Source: Apiospora phragmitis (lineage: Eukaryota > Ascomycota > Sordariomycetes > Amphisphaeriales > Apiosporaceae). Taken from it: DNA of 64,000 bases. Under the pieces are notes generated by a model. It did no database searches and was not told the origin of the DNA. It saw nothing but the letters and a program-made list of their open reading frames with translations. The stretch is taken from the NCBI GenBank assembly GCA_038363925.1, contig JAQQWL010000006.1, positions 1,158,501-1,222,500 of the forward strand, given 5' to 3'. Of the stretch, positions 1 through 10,808 are shown one piece after another. Each line of letters opens with the position of its first letter. The first letter of the stretch is position 1. Both the position numbers and the translations under genes were made by a program.

Positions 1-428
1 ATTCGAATTGCTCGAAAAAGACTGTCTGGTCTTGTCTGGTGATGAGAATACCAAAGTTCTGTGCTGTCAACTGAAAACAAAGAACACCTGCAGGAACAGA
101 GTCAGTCCATGGAGATCAGTGGTTAGGCTGGGTTATGTTTACCTTCGGGCGTCAAGCCCGCCAATGCATCACCGACTTTCTGCTCATCCAGGTTGACCCT
201 AGGCCGACAATTAATCATCGTCGTAACCATGTCGACAGCACGCTGGATGTCAGATACATGATCATGTACGACATGTTTTCCAAACTGGCGCAGGACGTCG
301 AGAACGTGCTTAAGAAGAGCCCGGTTTTGGGGGGACGTGAAATCATCCTTTTGAGGTAGCTTCGGTGGCAGGAATACATGGTCGGTCAGGTACAGCAGGG
401 CTGACCGGTTGTCGATGCTAACCTCCAT
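1..428 (-). CDS. DUF6606 giant-protein gene, 5' end (partial)
   Basis: This is the N-terminus of a very large fungal protein of the DUF6606/DUF3638/DUF3645 type, whose members are usually some 3000 residues and are often annotated as ubiquitinyl-hydrolase-like; the biochemical role is poorly known. The start chosen is the ATG at 428-426, because the residues after it (MEVSIDNRSALLYLTDHVFL, then PPKLPQ) match the usual beginning of the family, while the longer upstream frame does not. Exon 1 runs 428-143. A 55-nt intron (142-88) has donor GTAAAC and acceptor CTGCAG. Exon 2 (87-1) continues in frame with AQNFGILITRQDQTVFFEQF, another family hallmark that follows the first 95 codons. The gene runs off the left edge, so only about 125 residues are visible. 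Family call is from recognised motifs; the splice sites are inferred from the sequence. Confidence 0.82.
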
Positions 429-1436
429 CTGGCGAAGACGGGTGCTTCGGAGAGCTCTCCGAGGCAGGACGAGTGTGAGCCAATCTGCATATGAAGGCAA
501 GCACAAGAGGGATTGGTTGGGGATGGTGTGAATACTAGAGGTCTGGGGAATGAAGAAGAGGTGTTAGTGTGCAGGACCAAGCAACATTAATTCTGGACTT
601 GAATGGGAAAAGTAAAGTCTCTGTGAGCTCGCTGCGAGGATGATTTGCAATCCCAATGGCGAGAACAGAAACGGTCTAGGTTGGAGTTGGCAAGAATAAA
701 CGATCAACTCGAACTTGCCTGTGCAGTGAATTCAGCATTAATTTCAGTCGAGATTGAGAAGAATGAAAAGGTGGAAGTATCCTAATCATGTTGGATATTT
801 CCAGAAGGGGTGAAGCAAAGGTGTTGGCCCAGTGCCAGGAGCAATTGAAGGAAAGCTCCCAAAGCTGCATACCAAATGTCCTTCTATCAGGTTCCAGACT
901 ACAACAAGTCTCTATCAGGTCTTCAATATCTTGATTGATTGTTTCTTGAATACCAAAGCCGGACCATAAGGCCAGTACCAGGATGCAAAATCAGCAGCTC
1001 AGCGGCTTAAGTGAACGGCCATAGGTATCCTACAATATGTCATAGACACTCCTAAGCCTTCAAGACATCGCAACTACAAGTGCAGTGTTATCAGATGTAA
1101 TAAAGAAAACATAGTCACATGGATGCATGTACATACAAATAACAAAATGGGCCGGCCAGAACGACTTCATGATAAAGAAATCATGCATGGCCATTACATT
1201 GAGGTATAAGGGGTAATCATAACATTTGAGTTGAAGCAAGACAAGGACTCACCGGCAGCCCCATTACTTAGTCTGACAAGATCCATCTCTTTTGCATGGG
1301 CATTGATTAGCTATTCTCAATTCCAATGGAAGTCGTTGCTGGAAGGTTGAGAAATGGGATGCTGGCTGATTGGGAGATCTGGAAACCCCAGATTCAAATA
1401 CATGATGTATGGTTCCAGCATAGACAAGGGAGTCCA
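429..1436. other. Intergenic, no gene seen
   Basis: About 1 kb between the start of the DUF6606 gene and the stop of the U1-type zinc-finger gene, both on the minus strand. It should hold the promoter of the former and the 3' UTR of the latter. Small open frames here have no recognisable protein features. Confidence 0.6.
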
Positions 1437-2303
1437 TCATTTCTGTCGCAAGTTCTTTGGTTTTCGCTTCTTGAATACCACTGCTGGCACTTCCACTCCT
1501 GCGGCTGAACTCTCTTCTGCTTTGACAGGAGCAGTGTCAGTTGAGTCCTCTGCAGTCTTGGCGGCTGCCATTATCCCTCGGTCGTTTTCAGGAGACTCCT
1601 CTTTGATGGGCGATTTCACATTCTCCTCCTCCTTCTCGACTATATCGCCACTGTCACTCCCTAGCTTCTCTTGCTTCACAGGCTCTGCCTGCTTCAGGCT
1701 GCCGCTGAGGAGAGCATCTAGATCGAGATCTTCTTCTTCTGCGCGTTTTGTATCACGTCCCCATTTCCTGGGCTTCTTGAATAATCCCTGAAGGGCTTCC
1801 TCTTCCTCATCTTCGCCTTTGCATTTAGCCCGCTTTCGAACACCAGTGGCAACGGCTTCGACCTTGACATTGCCAGTCTCGTCTGTCTTGGGGGTATCGT
1901 CAATAACTTTCGTGTTGGTTACTGTCCACTCGCCCGCCATGGCCATGTTGCCTCTTAGCTCGGTAGGCACATCGATCCCCATGTCCGCCAACTGCTCCCA
2001 TTGTTTTTGCCTTTGTGCGGTGGTGGCCTGCGCCGAAGTTTGCGGTGCTGGTTTCGTCGCGCTCGAGGAACTCCCGCTACTTGTGCCCACTACGCCATTC
2101 AGTCTGTCGATCTCGCGCTTGGCGCGGTCCTTCTCTTTCTCCTCGTTCTCATGGCAGCGGTGGAGGTCGCGCAGGAAGCGCTTGATGGCGCCTTGATGCT
2201 TGCCCGTTGCCTCGTGGTTCTGGCGCTCGAGCTTGGTGTCGCGAACGTACACGCTGCAGTGTTTGCACCAATATTTCGGCGTCGACTTCCAATATTCAGA
2301 CAT
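1437..2303 (-). CDS. U1-type zinc-finger protein, WBP4/FBP21-like
   Basis: A single-exon 288-residue protein, probably nuclear and linked to the spliceosome. It opens with MSEYWKSTPKYWCKHC, closely like the beginning of WBP4/FBP21, and carries a U1-C/matrin-type zinc finger with Cys13, Cys16, His30 and His36. A basic/acidic helical stretch follows (about 37-70), then a low-complexity region rich in Ser, Ala and Glu. The C-terminus is Lys/Arg-rich (FKKRKPKNLRQK), which would suit a nuclear localisation signal. WBP4 in animals has two WW domains that bind proline-rich splicing factors; none is visible here. The start codon at 2303 is fixed by the family motif beginning at residue 1. The fold is seen; a role in pre-mRNA splicing is inferred from the family. 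Confidence 0.8.
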   Translation of the reverse strand: MSEYWKSTPKYWCKHCSVYVRDTKLERQNHEATGKHQGAIKRFLRDLHRCHENEEKEKDRAKREIDRLNGVVGTSSGSSSSATKPAPQTSAQATTAQRQKQWEQLADMGIDVPTELRGNMAMAGEWTVTNTKVIDDTPKTDETGNVKVEAVATGVRKRAKCKGEDEEEEALQGLFKKPRKWGRDTKRAEEEDLDLDALLSGSLKQAEPVKQEKLGSDSGDIVEKEEENVKSPIKEESPENDRGIMAAAKTAEDSTDTAPVKAEESSAAGVEVPAVVFKKRKPKNLRQK

Positions 2304-2936
2304 CTTCGGTATCGGTAGATTCCAGGCTCCTAGGGATACGAGGTAGGCGATCGAAGCCGGAGGTAAGGGTGTTTTTGATGTCGAGACTTTGAATACTTGA
2401 ATGATTCTATCTAGGCTGGCACTGATGGAAGTTGGCCTATGACAGCAGTGGTGGGGCTGAAGTTATTTGTGGCGCTCATGGCCTCTGTGGCGTGCTAAAT
2501 TCCACCCAAAGCTTTAGAGGTTGGGGGAATCACGATGCACCACAGAGCGCCCCGAAAAGATCGACATGCTTTTAAAGGTCGTTTCAAGATTCAGTAAGTA
2601 GGATATGTGGTTACCTAAAGCAGGGAATTATGCATTACTATGACTTACCAAACTCTCAAGACTGTTGCCTTTCTGAAGAACAGAAGCGGAACTAGTTGCC
2701 CCACTGCCAGATATTCTTTGTGCTCCTCTAGGAGTCGAGATGTCTACAACTACATAGCCAAGCATGATACAAGCACTTACTATGTCTTGCTCTGTCATTC
2801 TATAAGAGATATGCTACTGTGTTTTCGTCTGGGCTCTCCTAGCCATCAGGATCTACTGCTATCATCCTTGATCCCTAGAACTACACTCACGTTAGTTAAT
2901 CATAATGACATACCCTACAAAACGGCCGACTTCATT
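2304..2936. other. Intergenic, upstream of the zinc-finger gene
   Basis: Normal base composition, and it must contain the promoter of the minus-strand zinc-finger gene. An open frame starts at 2640, but its first 99 codons resemble nothing I know; only its distal part, from 2937, looks like former protein. Confidence 0.5.
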
Positions 2937-3427
2937 ATGAATCACACAAGCACGGCCTCACTGAACCAAGGTGACACTACCCGCGTGTACGCCACCACTT
3001 CCGATGGCAACATCGTGGAGTCTCGCGACGAGAACGGCTGGACCAGAGGCCTGGCCCGACGCCATTGCCTTGGGCAAGGTTATGATGACCATCGCAACCA
3101 CCTGCACAGGCATCAAGCGCATCCGGGTCTTCTACCTCGACCAGAATAACTTCCTTGTGGAGAGAGTCTTCGACCAATTCTGACGCTAGTACATCGGCCC
3201 CCCTGGGCCACCAGCGGATGCAGGTCGCGTCCTGGTCGTACCTCGCCACCTGTTTCCTGAACGACGAGAGCGGCATGCGGCTCTTCGGCCAGATGCCTGA
3301 CAACAAAATATAGGTGATCAAATTCGATGTCTGTACCAGTTGGCAGAAGGCCGACATGCTCGGCGAGGCTCTGCTGGCACTTCCCATGGCGTGCACCTCA
3401 CACATGTCCGCTAAGGTGATCAGGTAA
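2937..3427 (+). pseudogene. Fucose-specific-lectin-like pseudogene
   Basis: Broken remains of a gene resembling fungal fucose-binding six-bladed beta-propeller lectins. Three pieces lie in three different frames: DTTRVYATTSDGNIVESRDE (frame of 2937), then TIATTCTGIKRIRVFYLDQN and NFLVERVFDQF ending in a stop at 3181-3183, then QVASWSYLATCFLNDESGMR with an in-frame TAG followed by VIKFDVCTSW. The repeated pattern 'R-V-F/Y-Y...N..(I/L)VE' with a nearby Trp is the blade signature of this family. At least two frameshifts and two stops break it, and the 3' blades are missing. The distal end, at GTGATCAG/GTAAGC, could be an old splice donor. Damage is by indels, not by RIP. Assignment is from pattern memory, moderate confidence. 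Confidence 0.5.
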
Positions 3428-4329
3428 GCAACCCGAATATTTGTCTTCAAGAGTTAGACCATGGATGATTCCGTACTATATCAAGGATGTACCATTAAGA
3501 TAAGGACATGAACATCCTAAATAACTATTTAGATTCGGGGCAGTGGACCACGAGCTGTTTCCGCCAGAATGCACGATACCACGTGTGCCTCTCACAACAT
3601 AGTCGCCAGTTCCAGGCTTTACCTCGCCTTGACTTAGTCCTGCGATATCAAGTTATCTTTGCCAAACTCACGCATAGTATTGTAATTCCTGCACACACGC
3701 ATCCTCGGCATATCGGTAAGTAGGCGTCCCTCCGATCGTTCCAGAAAAGAAGACGATTCCCACTTCCGCGGTACATGTCAGTCTATGGCGGACACACTCG
3801 ACGTAACGATCTATTACACAGCTCGTGAAAGGCGGAGGTTATACAGCACTTGCGCGCGGCTTTGTTGGCTAAAGGGCACTGAGACCTAGGACTGAAGTTA
3901 CAAGTTTAGATACAAAGAGTTGGGGTTTTGGGAACAGAAAACGGAAGAAATAAAACGTGGAGGGACAAGGGGGAAATATAAAGTCATCCCATGACTATAG
4001 TGCATATTGTCTTCCTACCGGGATAAAAGCCCAAATCCAGTCCAGTCATCTAATCCCAGCCCTCACAGCTAACGGATAATTAGCACGCAAATGTATGTAT
4101 GTTTCTCTAGCATCACTGACCTAATCCTCCTGGAATGTAAAATCATCCGTACTTACCTTTGCGTGGTATGAGCTGGAGCCTTGATCTTGAGCCACTCTGA
4201 CTTATTTTCTACTCCATAATGCAGCTCACGCCAGTAAAACATATAGCTTTTGGCTGCGTGGACACTGACTCAGTATATATTGGCGTTTTAGACTCCTGTC
4301 CCTAGACAAGGCTGTTATATACCAACCAC
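3428..4329. other. Transition zone to the AT-rich island
   Basis: No convincing gene. Base composition is normal until about 4320 and then drops abruptly. The last stretch (about 4330-4440) is built from short repeats of AGTTAAT/TTAATTA type, forming a simple-sequence edge to the RIP-mutated block. Confidence 0.5.
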
Positions 4330-4511
4330 ACTAACTAACTGGCATCGTTTAATTAGTTAATCATGACTAGCTGGTTAGTTAATATTTTTAGTTATTTAAG
4401 AGCTTATGATTTAGTTAATTAAGAGTTAATTAATTAATTAACTAGTATATACTATTTAATAATAATTTTTTAATATTAAGTTATTTATTTTACCTTTTAA
4501 TAATTTTATTA

Positions 4512-6358
4512 ACGTATTTTATAAGCGAATTTATTAAATAACCGAATTTATTACTTATAATTACCCTATATATTAAAGTACGAATTAATTCCGCCATAAC
4601 GTATTTAATATATTTAAATTAATCGAAATCCTTATCTCTAGATATATTTATATCGTTCTAATAGGTACGCGTATTATGCCCGGGCTCCCCGTAAATTCTA
4701 TAGCGTCGCGGGCGCGTCTCAAGCCTTCTCGTATAACTATTACTCCGGCGCGATTTATTTTATAACTATTTATTAACGTCCTTTTAAAACTATACGTCTT
4801 TTCTAGCTTATATACGAAGTTATCTTCCATCTTGTAGCCGTTTTTTTTATACGGCGGCGTCGGTTAAGTATTTTATTTATTTTTTATAATACGCTTACCT
4901 TACTTTTTAAAAAAGCGAGCCGGTATATAATTTATATTATACTTTTCGTAATTTAGTTAAGTTTAATTAAAATCGATATCGGAAAGTTATTTTAATTTTA
5001 TAAAATACGGTTCCAAACGTATTCGGTTTAAGATTAAATTTTAATCGAATTATTTAAAGTTTTTAATTTTTAAACGATAAATAAGTTAAAAAACGTTCTT
5101 AAGAATATTAAAATATATAGCTTTATATTTAATTATAAAATAATATATTCCGGATTATATAAAACGAGTTTTATTTTTTAAAAACCTTTTTATATATTTA
5201 AAACGGTAAAAGTCGCTTAGAATATTTTTAAAAACGTTAATAAAAAGTTTTCTTTTAAAATATAAATAATATACGTTTATATAAAACCTTCGATTTTTTT
5301 TATAATTTTTTTAATATATAAAAATAACCGATACTAAAAAATTAAAATTTATATAATAAATATATAAAGTATAATAATTAAGTTTTTTTTATAATAAAGT
5401 TTAAAAATTATGAAATAATAATTTTTATAACCGTTTAAAATTAATAAATAATAAGGTTTTTTTTTATAAAACTTAATATATTAATTAAAATATCGAATTT
5501 AGTTTTCGCCTTTTTTATTCATAATTTAATTATTTTTAATAATTACGATCACCTAGTTCTTTAATAATAGGCTGTTTTTATATTAAAAAGAGAAGTAAGT
5601 TTTCCCGGTAAAGATAATATATAGAGGGATAGCGTAACCGTATAATCTGACGCTTTGGATAATTATAACCTATTCCCGGTCTTTTTACTATATAGCTTTA
5701 GGCTTTCCGCGTCGATCGGAGGTAGTTATGACTATTTCGGATAAAATTTAGCTTATAAGAAAGCCGGTTTTATTAAAATTATATATATCTTTTTTTTAAA
5801 ATTTTATATCTATTAATTATATTTCGTACGAAGGTAAATTACGCGTAATACGTATTAAAATCTTTATAAAAGATTCTTTAATAATTAATTTTTTAATTAA
5901 AACGTGTTTAGAAGTTTAATTATTATTATATAAAGTTCGAAGCTTAGTTAATACCGACGCGTCTCGCGTCGCGTTAACGGAGTAATCGATTCGTTATATC
6001 TTTTATACCGCTAAATTAAAGAGGAAACGATCGCGTATTTAAATTAATAATATATTAAATAATCGTATTTTTTTAAAATTAATTAATTTATAATAATTAA
6101 CGGATATTTTATATTTTAATTAAAGACTAAGCCGTCGGTTACGAAGGATCGCGTAAAAGATATCGTATATTTTAAAAATAAATTAAAGACTTAATTTTAA
6201 GTTTTTTTAAATCGTTTAAAGCGCTAGAATTATTTAGTTTTCTTTTTAAGTACCGATTATATTATATAATAAAAGAATAAAAAAAAGAAATAAGTTTATA
6301 TTAAATTAAAAGGAAGTAATAAATTCGGTTATTTAATAAATTCGCTTATAAAGTACGT
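4512..6358 (-). mobile_element. Fot1/pogo-like DNA transposon, copy 1 (RIPed)
   Basis: A 1847-bp element with about 46-bp terminal inverted repeats. The left end begins ACGTATTTTATAAGCGAATT, and the right end is its reverse complement, ending AAGTACGT. It is flanked by the TA target duplication (4510-4511 and 6359-6360) typical of Tc1/mariner-pogo elements. The dead transposase reads on the minus strand. Its C-terminal frame is still open for about 60 codons (4830-4648) and matches the ends of the other copies. Upstream blocks align with copy 2 in inverted orientation. All catalytic regions are riddled with stops from RIP. Confidence 0.85.
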
Positions 6359-6360
6359 TA

Positions 6361-7398
6361 TAATTATATATTAATATATATTACCGCGTTATTTATTTTA
6401 TTTATTATTTTTATTAAAATTAATAAAAACATCGGGTTAATTTTATAAATAATACCGGCTTTATCTTAAGATTAAAGCATTAATAAAATCTTTATAATCG
6501 TAATATTAAGAAAGTAACTGGTTATAATTAATAAATAATTAATTATAAAAAATAACCTCTCGTATTTAATTAATATAACTTATATAATAAGAAACTTTTA
6601 TATTATAAAAGAAAGCCGAGGGTATTTTAAACGTTATCGATACTAGTATTCTATTAGATTTAATATATTCGAATCGAAAGGCTCGATCGATTTATTATAC
6701 TATTATATATATTTATTATAAAGCGCTTCGTTATTATTTATCGGCTCGCGGTCGTTTTTTATTAAAGATAATTAATATTATTTATTAAAGTAAACTCGAA
6801 AGTTATTAATAATTTATACGAGTTATTTATTTAAAGTTGATTATAATATAAAATTTATTATATTTAAGCCTTTATATTAATTAACTTATATATCTCGTAT
6901 TATCTTTTTTATATTATTAATTTTCGCGTTATATTCTTTCTATTAATACTTATTATTAAGCTAAATAAAAAATATAAGCGACTTAATATATAAGCGTATT
7001 AATTAAATTTTTATAATACGCGTTAAACTTTATTTACGTAGTATTAATATCGATTTAATATTTCACCGGATCGAGCTAATTAATTGCGTCGGCATTAAAA
7101 GACTTTAATTTTAATAAAATAAATTCGAATTTATTAAAATAATTATAAATGCTATTATAAAATCCTTTAAAGCCGTGTAATCGTTACCGGATTTAATTAT
7201 TACTTTTAAAGTAATTAAAAGAGTTTTTAAAAACTTTTAAAATTATAATAATTTTATTTAAAGCTTATTAATTCATATCGGTTAATTAATAGTTTCTTAT
7301 TAAAAATATAAGTTATTAAATTAAACGCTTAATTTTAATATTTTTAATTAATATATTTTTTCGCTTTTAAATTTATTAATATATAAAGTAGGTATATT
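6361..7398. other. AT-rich spacer between inverted pogo copies
   Basis: About 1 kb of RIP-mutated sequence between the right end of copy 1 and the left end of copy 2. I see no terminal repeats and no recognisable protein in any frame. It may be another old element mutated beyond recognition. Confidence 0.5.
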
Positions 7399-7400
7399 TA

Positions 7401-9227
7401 ATATACTTTATAAATAAATTTATTAAATAACCGAATTTATTACTTTCTTTTAATTTAATATAAACTTATTTTTTCTTTTTATTCCTTTATTATATAATAT
7501 AATTAATATTTAAAAAATAAACTAAATAATTCTAATATTTTAAACGATTTAAAAAAACTTAAAATTAAGTCTTCGATTTATCTCTAAAATATATAATATC
7601 TTTTACGTGACCCTTTATAATTACCGGCTTAATCTTTAATTAAAATATAAAATATTTATTAATTATTATAAATTAATTAATTCCGAAAGAAAATATAATT
7701 ATTTAATATATTATTAATTTAAATACGTAATCGTTTTCTCCTCGGCTTAAAGGTATAAAAAATATAGCGAATCGATTATTCCGTTAACGCGACGCGGGAC
7801 GCGTCGGTATTAATTAAGCTTCGAATTTTATACGATAATAATTAAACCTCCGAATACTTTTTAATTAAAAAATCGATTATTAAAAGGTTTTTTACAAAGA
7901 TCTCGATACGTATTACGCGTAGTTTATTTTCGTATAAAATATAATTAATAAATATAAGATTTAAAAAAAGATATATATAATTTCGACGAGACTAGCTTTC
8001 TTATAAATTAAATCTTATCCGAAATAATCGTAACTATTTCTAATTAATATAAAAGGTTTAAAATTATATAATAAAGTGATTAAAAATAGGTTATAATTAT
8101 TTAAAGTGTCGGATTATACGGTTACACTATTCCTTCGTATATTATCTTTACCGGGAAAACTTACTTCTTTTTTTAATATAAAAATAGATTATTGTTAAAA
8201 AATTAAATAATTATAATTATTAAAAATAATTAAATTACGAATAAAAAAAGCGAAAACTAGATTTAATATTTTAATTAATATATTTAATTTTATAAACAAA
8301 GTATTTATTATTTATTAATTTTTAAATTTTATTATAAAAAAAACTCCATTATTATATTCTATATATTTATATATTTATTATATAAGTTTTAATCTTTTAA
8401 TATTAGTTATTTTTATATATTAAAAAATTATATAAAAAAGAAATCGAGGGTTTTATATAAGTATATATTATTTATATTTTAAAAAAAAAACTTTTTACCG
8501 GCGTTTTTAAAAGTGTTCCAGGCGACTTTTACCGTTTTAAATATATAGAGAGGTTTTTAAAAAATAGGACTCGTTTTATATAATCCGGAATATATTATTT
8601 TATAATTAAATATAAAGCTATATATTTTAATATTTTCGAAGACGTTTTTTAGCCTATTTATCCCTTAAAAATTAAAAATTTTAAATAATTTAATTAAAGT
8701 TTAATCTTAAACCGAATATATTTAAAACCGTATTTTATAGTATTAAAATAACTTTCCGATATCGATTTTAATTAAGCTTAATTAAATTACGAAAAGTATA
8801 ACGTAAGTTATATACCGGCTCGCTCTTTTAGAAGGTAAAATAAGCGTATTACGAGAAGTAAATAAAATATTTAGCTAACGCCGCCGTACGAAAAAAAACG
8901 GCTATAAAATAAAGGATTATTTCGTATATAAACTAAAAAAGACTTATAATTTTAAAAGGACGTTAATAAATAATTATAAAATAAATCGCGCCGGAGTAGT
9001 AGTTATACGAGAAGGTTTAAAACGCGCCCGCGACGTTATAAAATTTACGGGGAGCCCGGGTATAATACGCGTACCTATTAGAACGATATAAATATATTTA
9101 GAGATAAGGATTTTAATTAATTTAAATATATTAAATACGTTATAGCGAAATTAGCTCGTATTTTAATATATAAGGTAATTATAAATAATAAATTCGGTTA
9201 TTTAATAAATTCGTTTATAAAGTATAT
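7401..9227 (+). mobile_element. Fot1/pogo-like DNA transposon, copy 2 (RIPed)
   Basis: An 1827-bp element, inverted relative to copy 1 and with the same terminal-repeat family (left end ATATACTTTATAAATAAATT, a RIPed form). TA duplications lie at 7399-7400 and 9228-9229. The plus strand carries a dead DDE transposase. The first catalytic region reads F-D-E-T-S-F-L at about 7982-8002, with GGC changed to AGC, and is followed by the block that in intact relatives reads 'VVTTSDRRGKP'. The C-terminal end (about 8918-9092) matches copy 1. Stop codons from RIP are abundant, so it cannot make transposase itself. Confidence 0.87.
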
Positions 9228-9651
9228 TAAAATAAAGACGTAATTTAATAATATATTTAATTATATAATAAGTTTTTAATTAATATATTTAAATATTCTT
9301 AATAAATTATAAAGTTATTAATTAATATACTTAATTATTTTTAATAAATTAAAAAGTTTTTTTTATTTCGATTTATCGAGTTATTAAAATTAACGTATTA
9401 ATTCTTTTAATATGCGAAGAATAACTTATTAAGCCGGTCGCTTTAATAAATAGCGACGATAAAGATTCGAAACGTATTAACTAGTCCTTTTTCGCTATTA
9501 TTTATAATAGTTAACGGTTATCTCTTGCCCCTTTTTTAAGTATATAATTATATCGTTATTATTATTTAATAAAAGATTTAATAACGCTTTAATAACTAAG
9601 TTTAAAATATAATTAAAGTAGTGACCACGTTAATAACTTTTATTAAAACTA

Positions 9652-10114
9652 ACGTAATCTATAGTTTAATTAAATATACGGTTTAATTAAACACTTTTTT
9701 ATAATTTCTTATAACTTATATTCTATTTTTTATACTTTTATTACTTATAATTATAAGTTAATAAAAAAAGAGCGATATATAATTAACGCTTTAAGCGTTT
9801 AAAAAAAACTTTAAATTAAACGTACGATTCGTAATACGAATATATAATAACGTATTTAATATCTTGAAATTAATCGGAATCCTCATCTCTAGATACTTCT
9901 ATATTATTTTAATAAGTACGAGCATTATACCCGGGCTCTCCGCAGATTCTATAGCGTTATAAGCGCGTTTTAAACGTCCTCGTACGACCACTCCTTTAAC
10001 GCGATTCGTCTTATAATTATTTATTAACGTTTTTTTAAAACTATAGGTCTTTTCTAGCTTATATACGAAGTGATCCTCTATTCTATAGCCGTTTTTTTTC
10101 GTACGGCGGCGCCG
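9652..10114 (-). mobile_element. Fot1/pogo-like transposon copy 3, left part
   Basis: The left end of a third pogo-like element, cut in two by retrotransposon A. It starts ACGTAATCTATAGTTTAATT after a TA at 9650-9651. The minus-strand transposase C-terminus, including the conserved 'SPG' motif region near 9930, lies at about 9880-10109. The sequence stops at CGCCG (10110-10114), and its partner resumes at 33175, after the duplicate CGCCG (33170-33174). Joined length is about 1.97 kb, normal for this family. Confidence 0.85.
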
Positions 10115-10808
10115 TGTTACGACCTAGCCTAAGCATGCGACCTAGAACCCACTTTACGGCACGGCCTGACGATACCCCGAATAGCTGTATAAAAGACCTA
10201 GCATAACTCTAAGCCCTACTATATTAGCACTACTCTACTAGTTAGCGAAACCCTACTAGTTAACGAAGCTTTACTAGTTAGCGAAGCTTGCGATGATTAG
10301 CTACGATAATAACCGGCAATACAGAGTGGACAGTATAAAATAAACAGCATAAAATAAATAGCTAAGAATAAATAAGCTATAATAAGATAATATTAATTAT
10401 ATAAAAATAAATATAGATATATTAAATCGTAAATATTTAACGCGAGCTAAAAAGAGTAAAATATATTAGATTATAAATATTTTTTTAAAGTATAACGAAA
10501 TTAATAAAAATAAAATTAAATATATAATAATAAACATTTCTTATATATTTTATATAAATACTTTTTATTTTAATAATTAATTTAAATATTAATCTTAATT
10601 TATTAATAAAATAAATAACTTTAATAAAACTATTATAGATCTTTTTAAATTTATATACTTTAATTACTTTTATTCTTACGGTTATTATATATTATATTAA
10701 TAAAGGCGGACCTTTATCGCACGTTTAAATACTCTTTTATACTATTAATATAAACTTTAATATATTTTATTAAGTTTTTTTTTCAAAGCTTAAATAACGT
10801 TCGTTATA
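10115..10808 (+). repeat. 5' LTR of element A (694 bp)
   Basis: Pairs with 32478-33169. It begins TGTTACGACCTAGCC and ends GTTCGTTATA (a RIPed CA end). It contains three tandem units of the type ACTAGTTAGCGAAGCC at about 10233-10290, and a stretch near 10280-10330 that keeps several CpA/TpG sites. Its 3' half is the same sequence as the B-family LTR, whereas the 5' 350 bp differ. Confidence 0.88.

Noticed and set aside
4648..4830. 60-codon open frame in the AT block (minus)
   Set aside because: It is the C-terminal remnant of the pogo copy 1 transposase and not a separate gene; the same segment is found at the ends of all the other copies.
9784..9800. Palindrome AACGCTTTAAGCGTT near pogo copy 3, also at about 36990 in copy 5
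   Set aside because: A subterminal palindrome shared by pogo copies, so part of the transposon rather than an independent site.
10233..10290. Tandem repeats considered as a CRISPR-like array
   Set aside because: Units are adjacent without spacers, lie in an LTR, and the DNA is eukaryotic.
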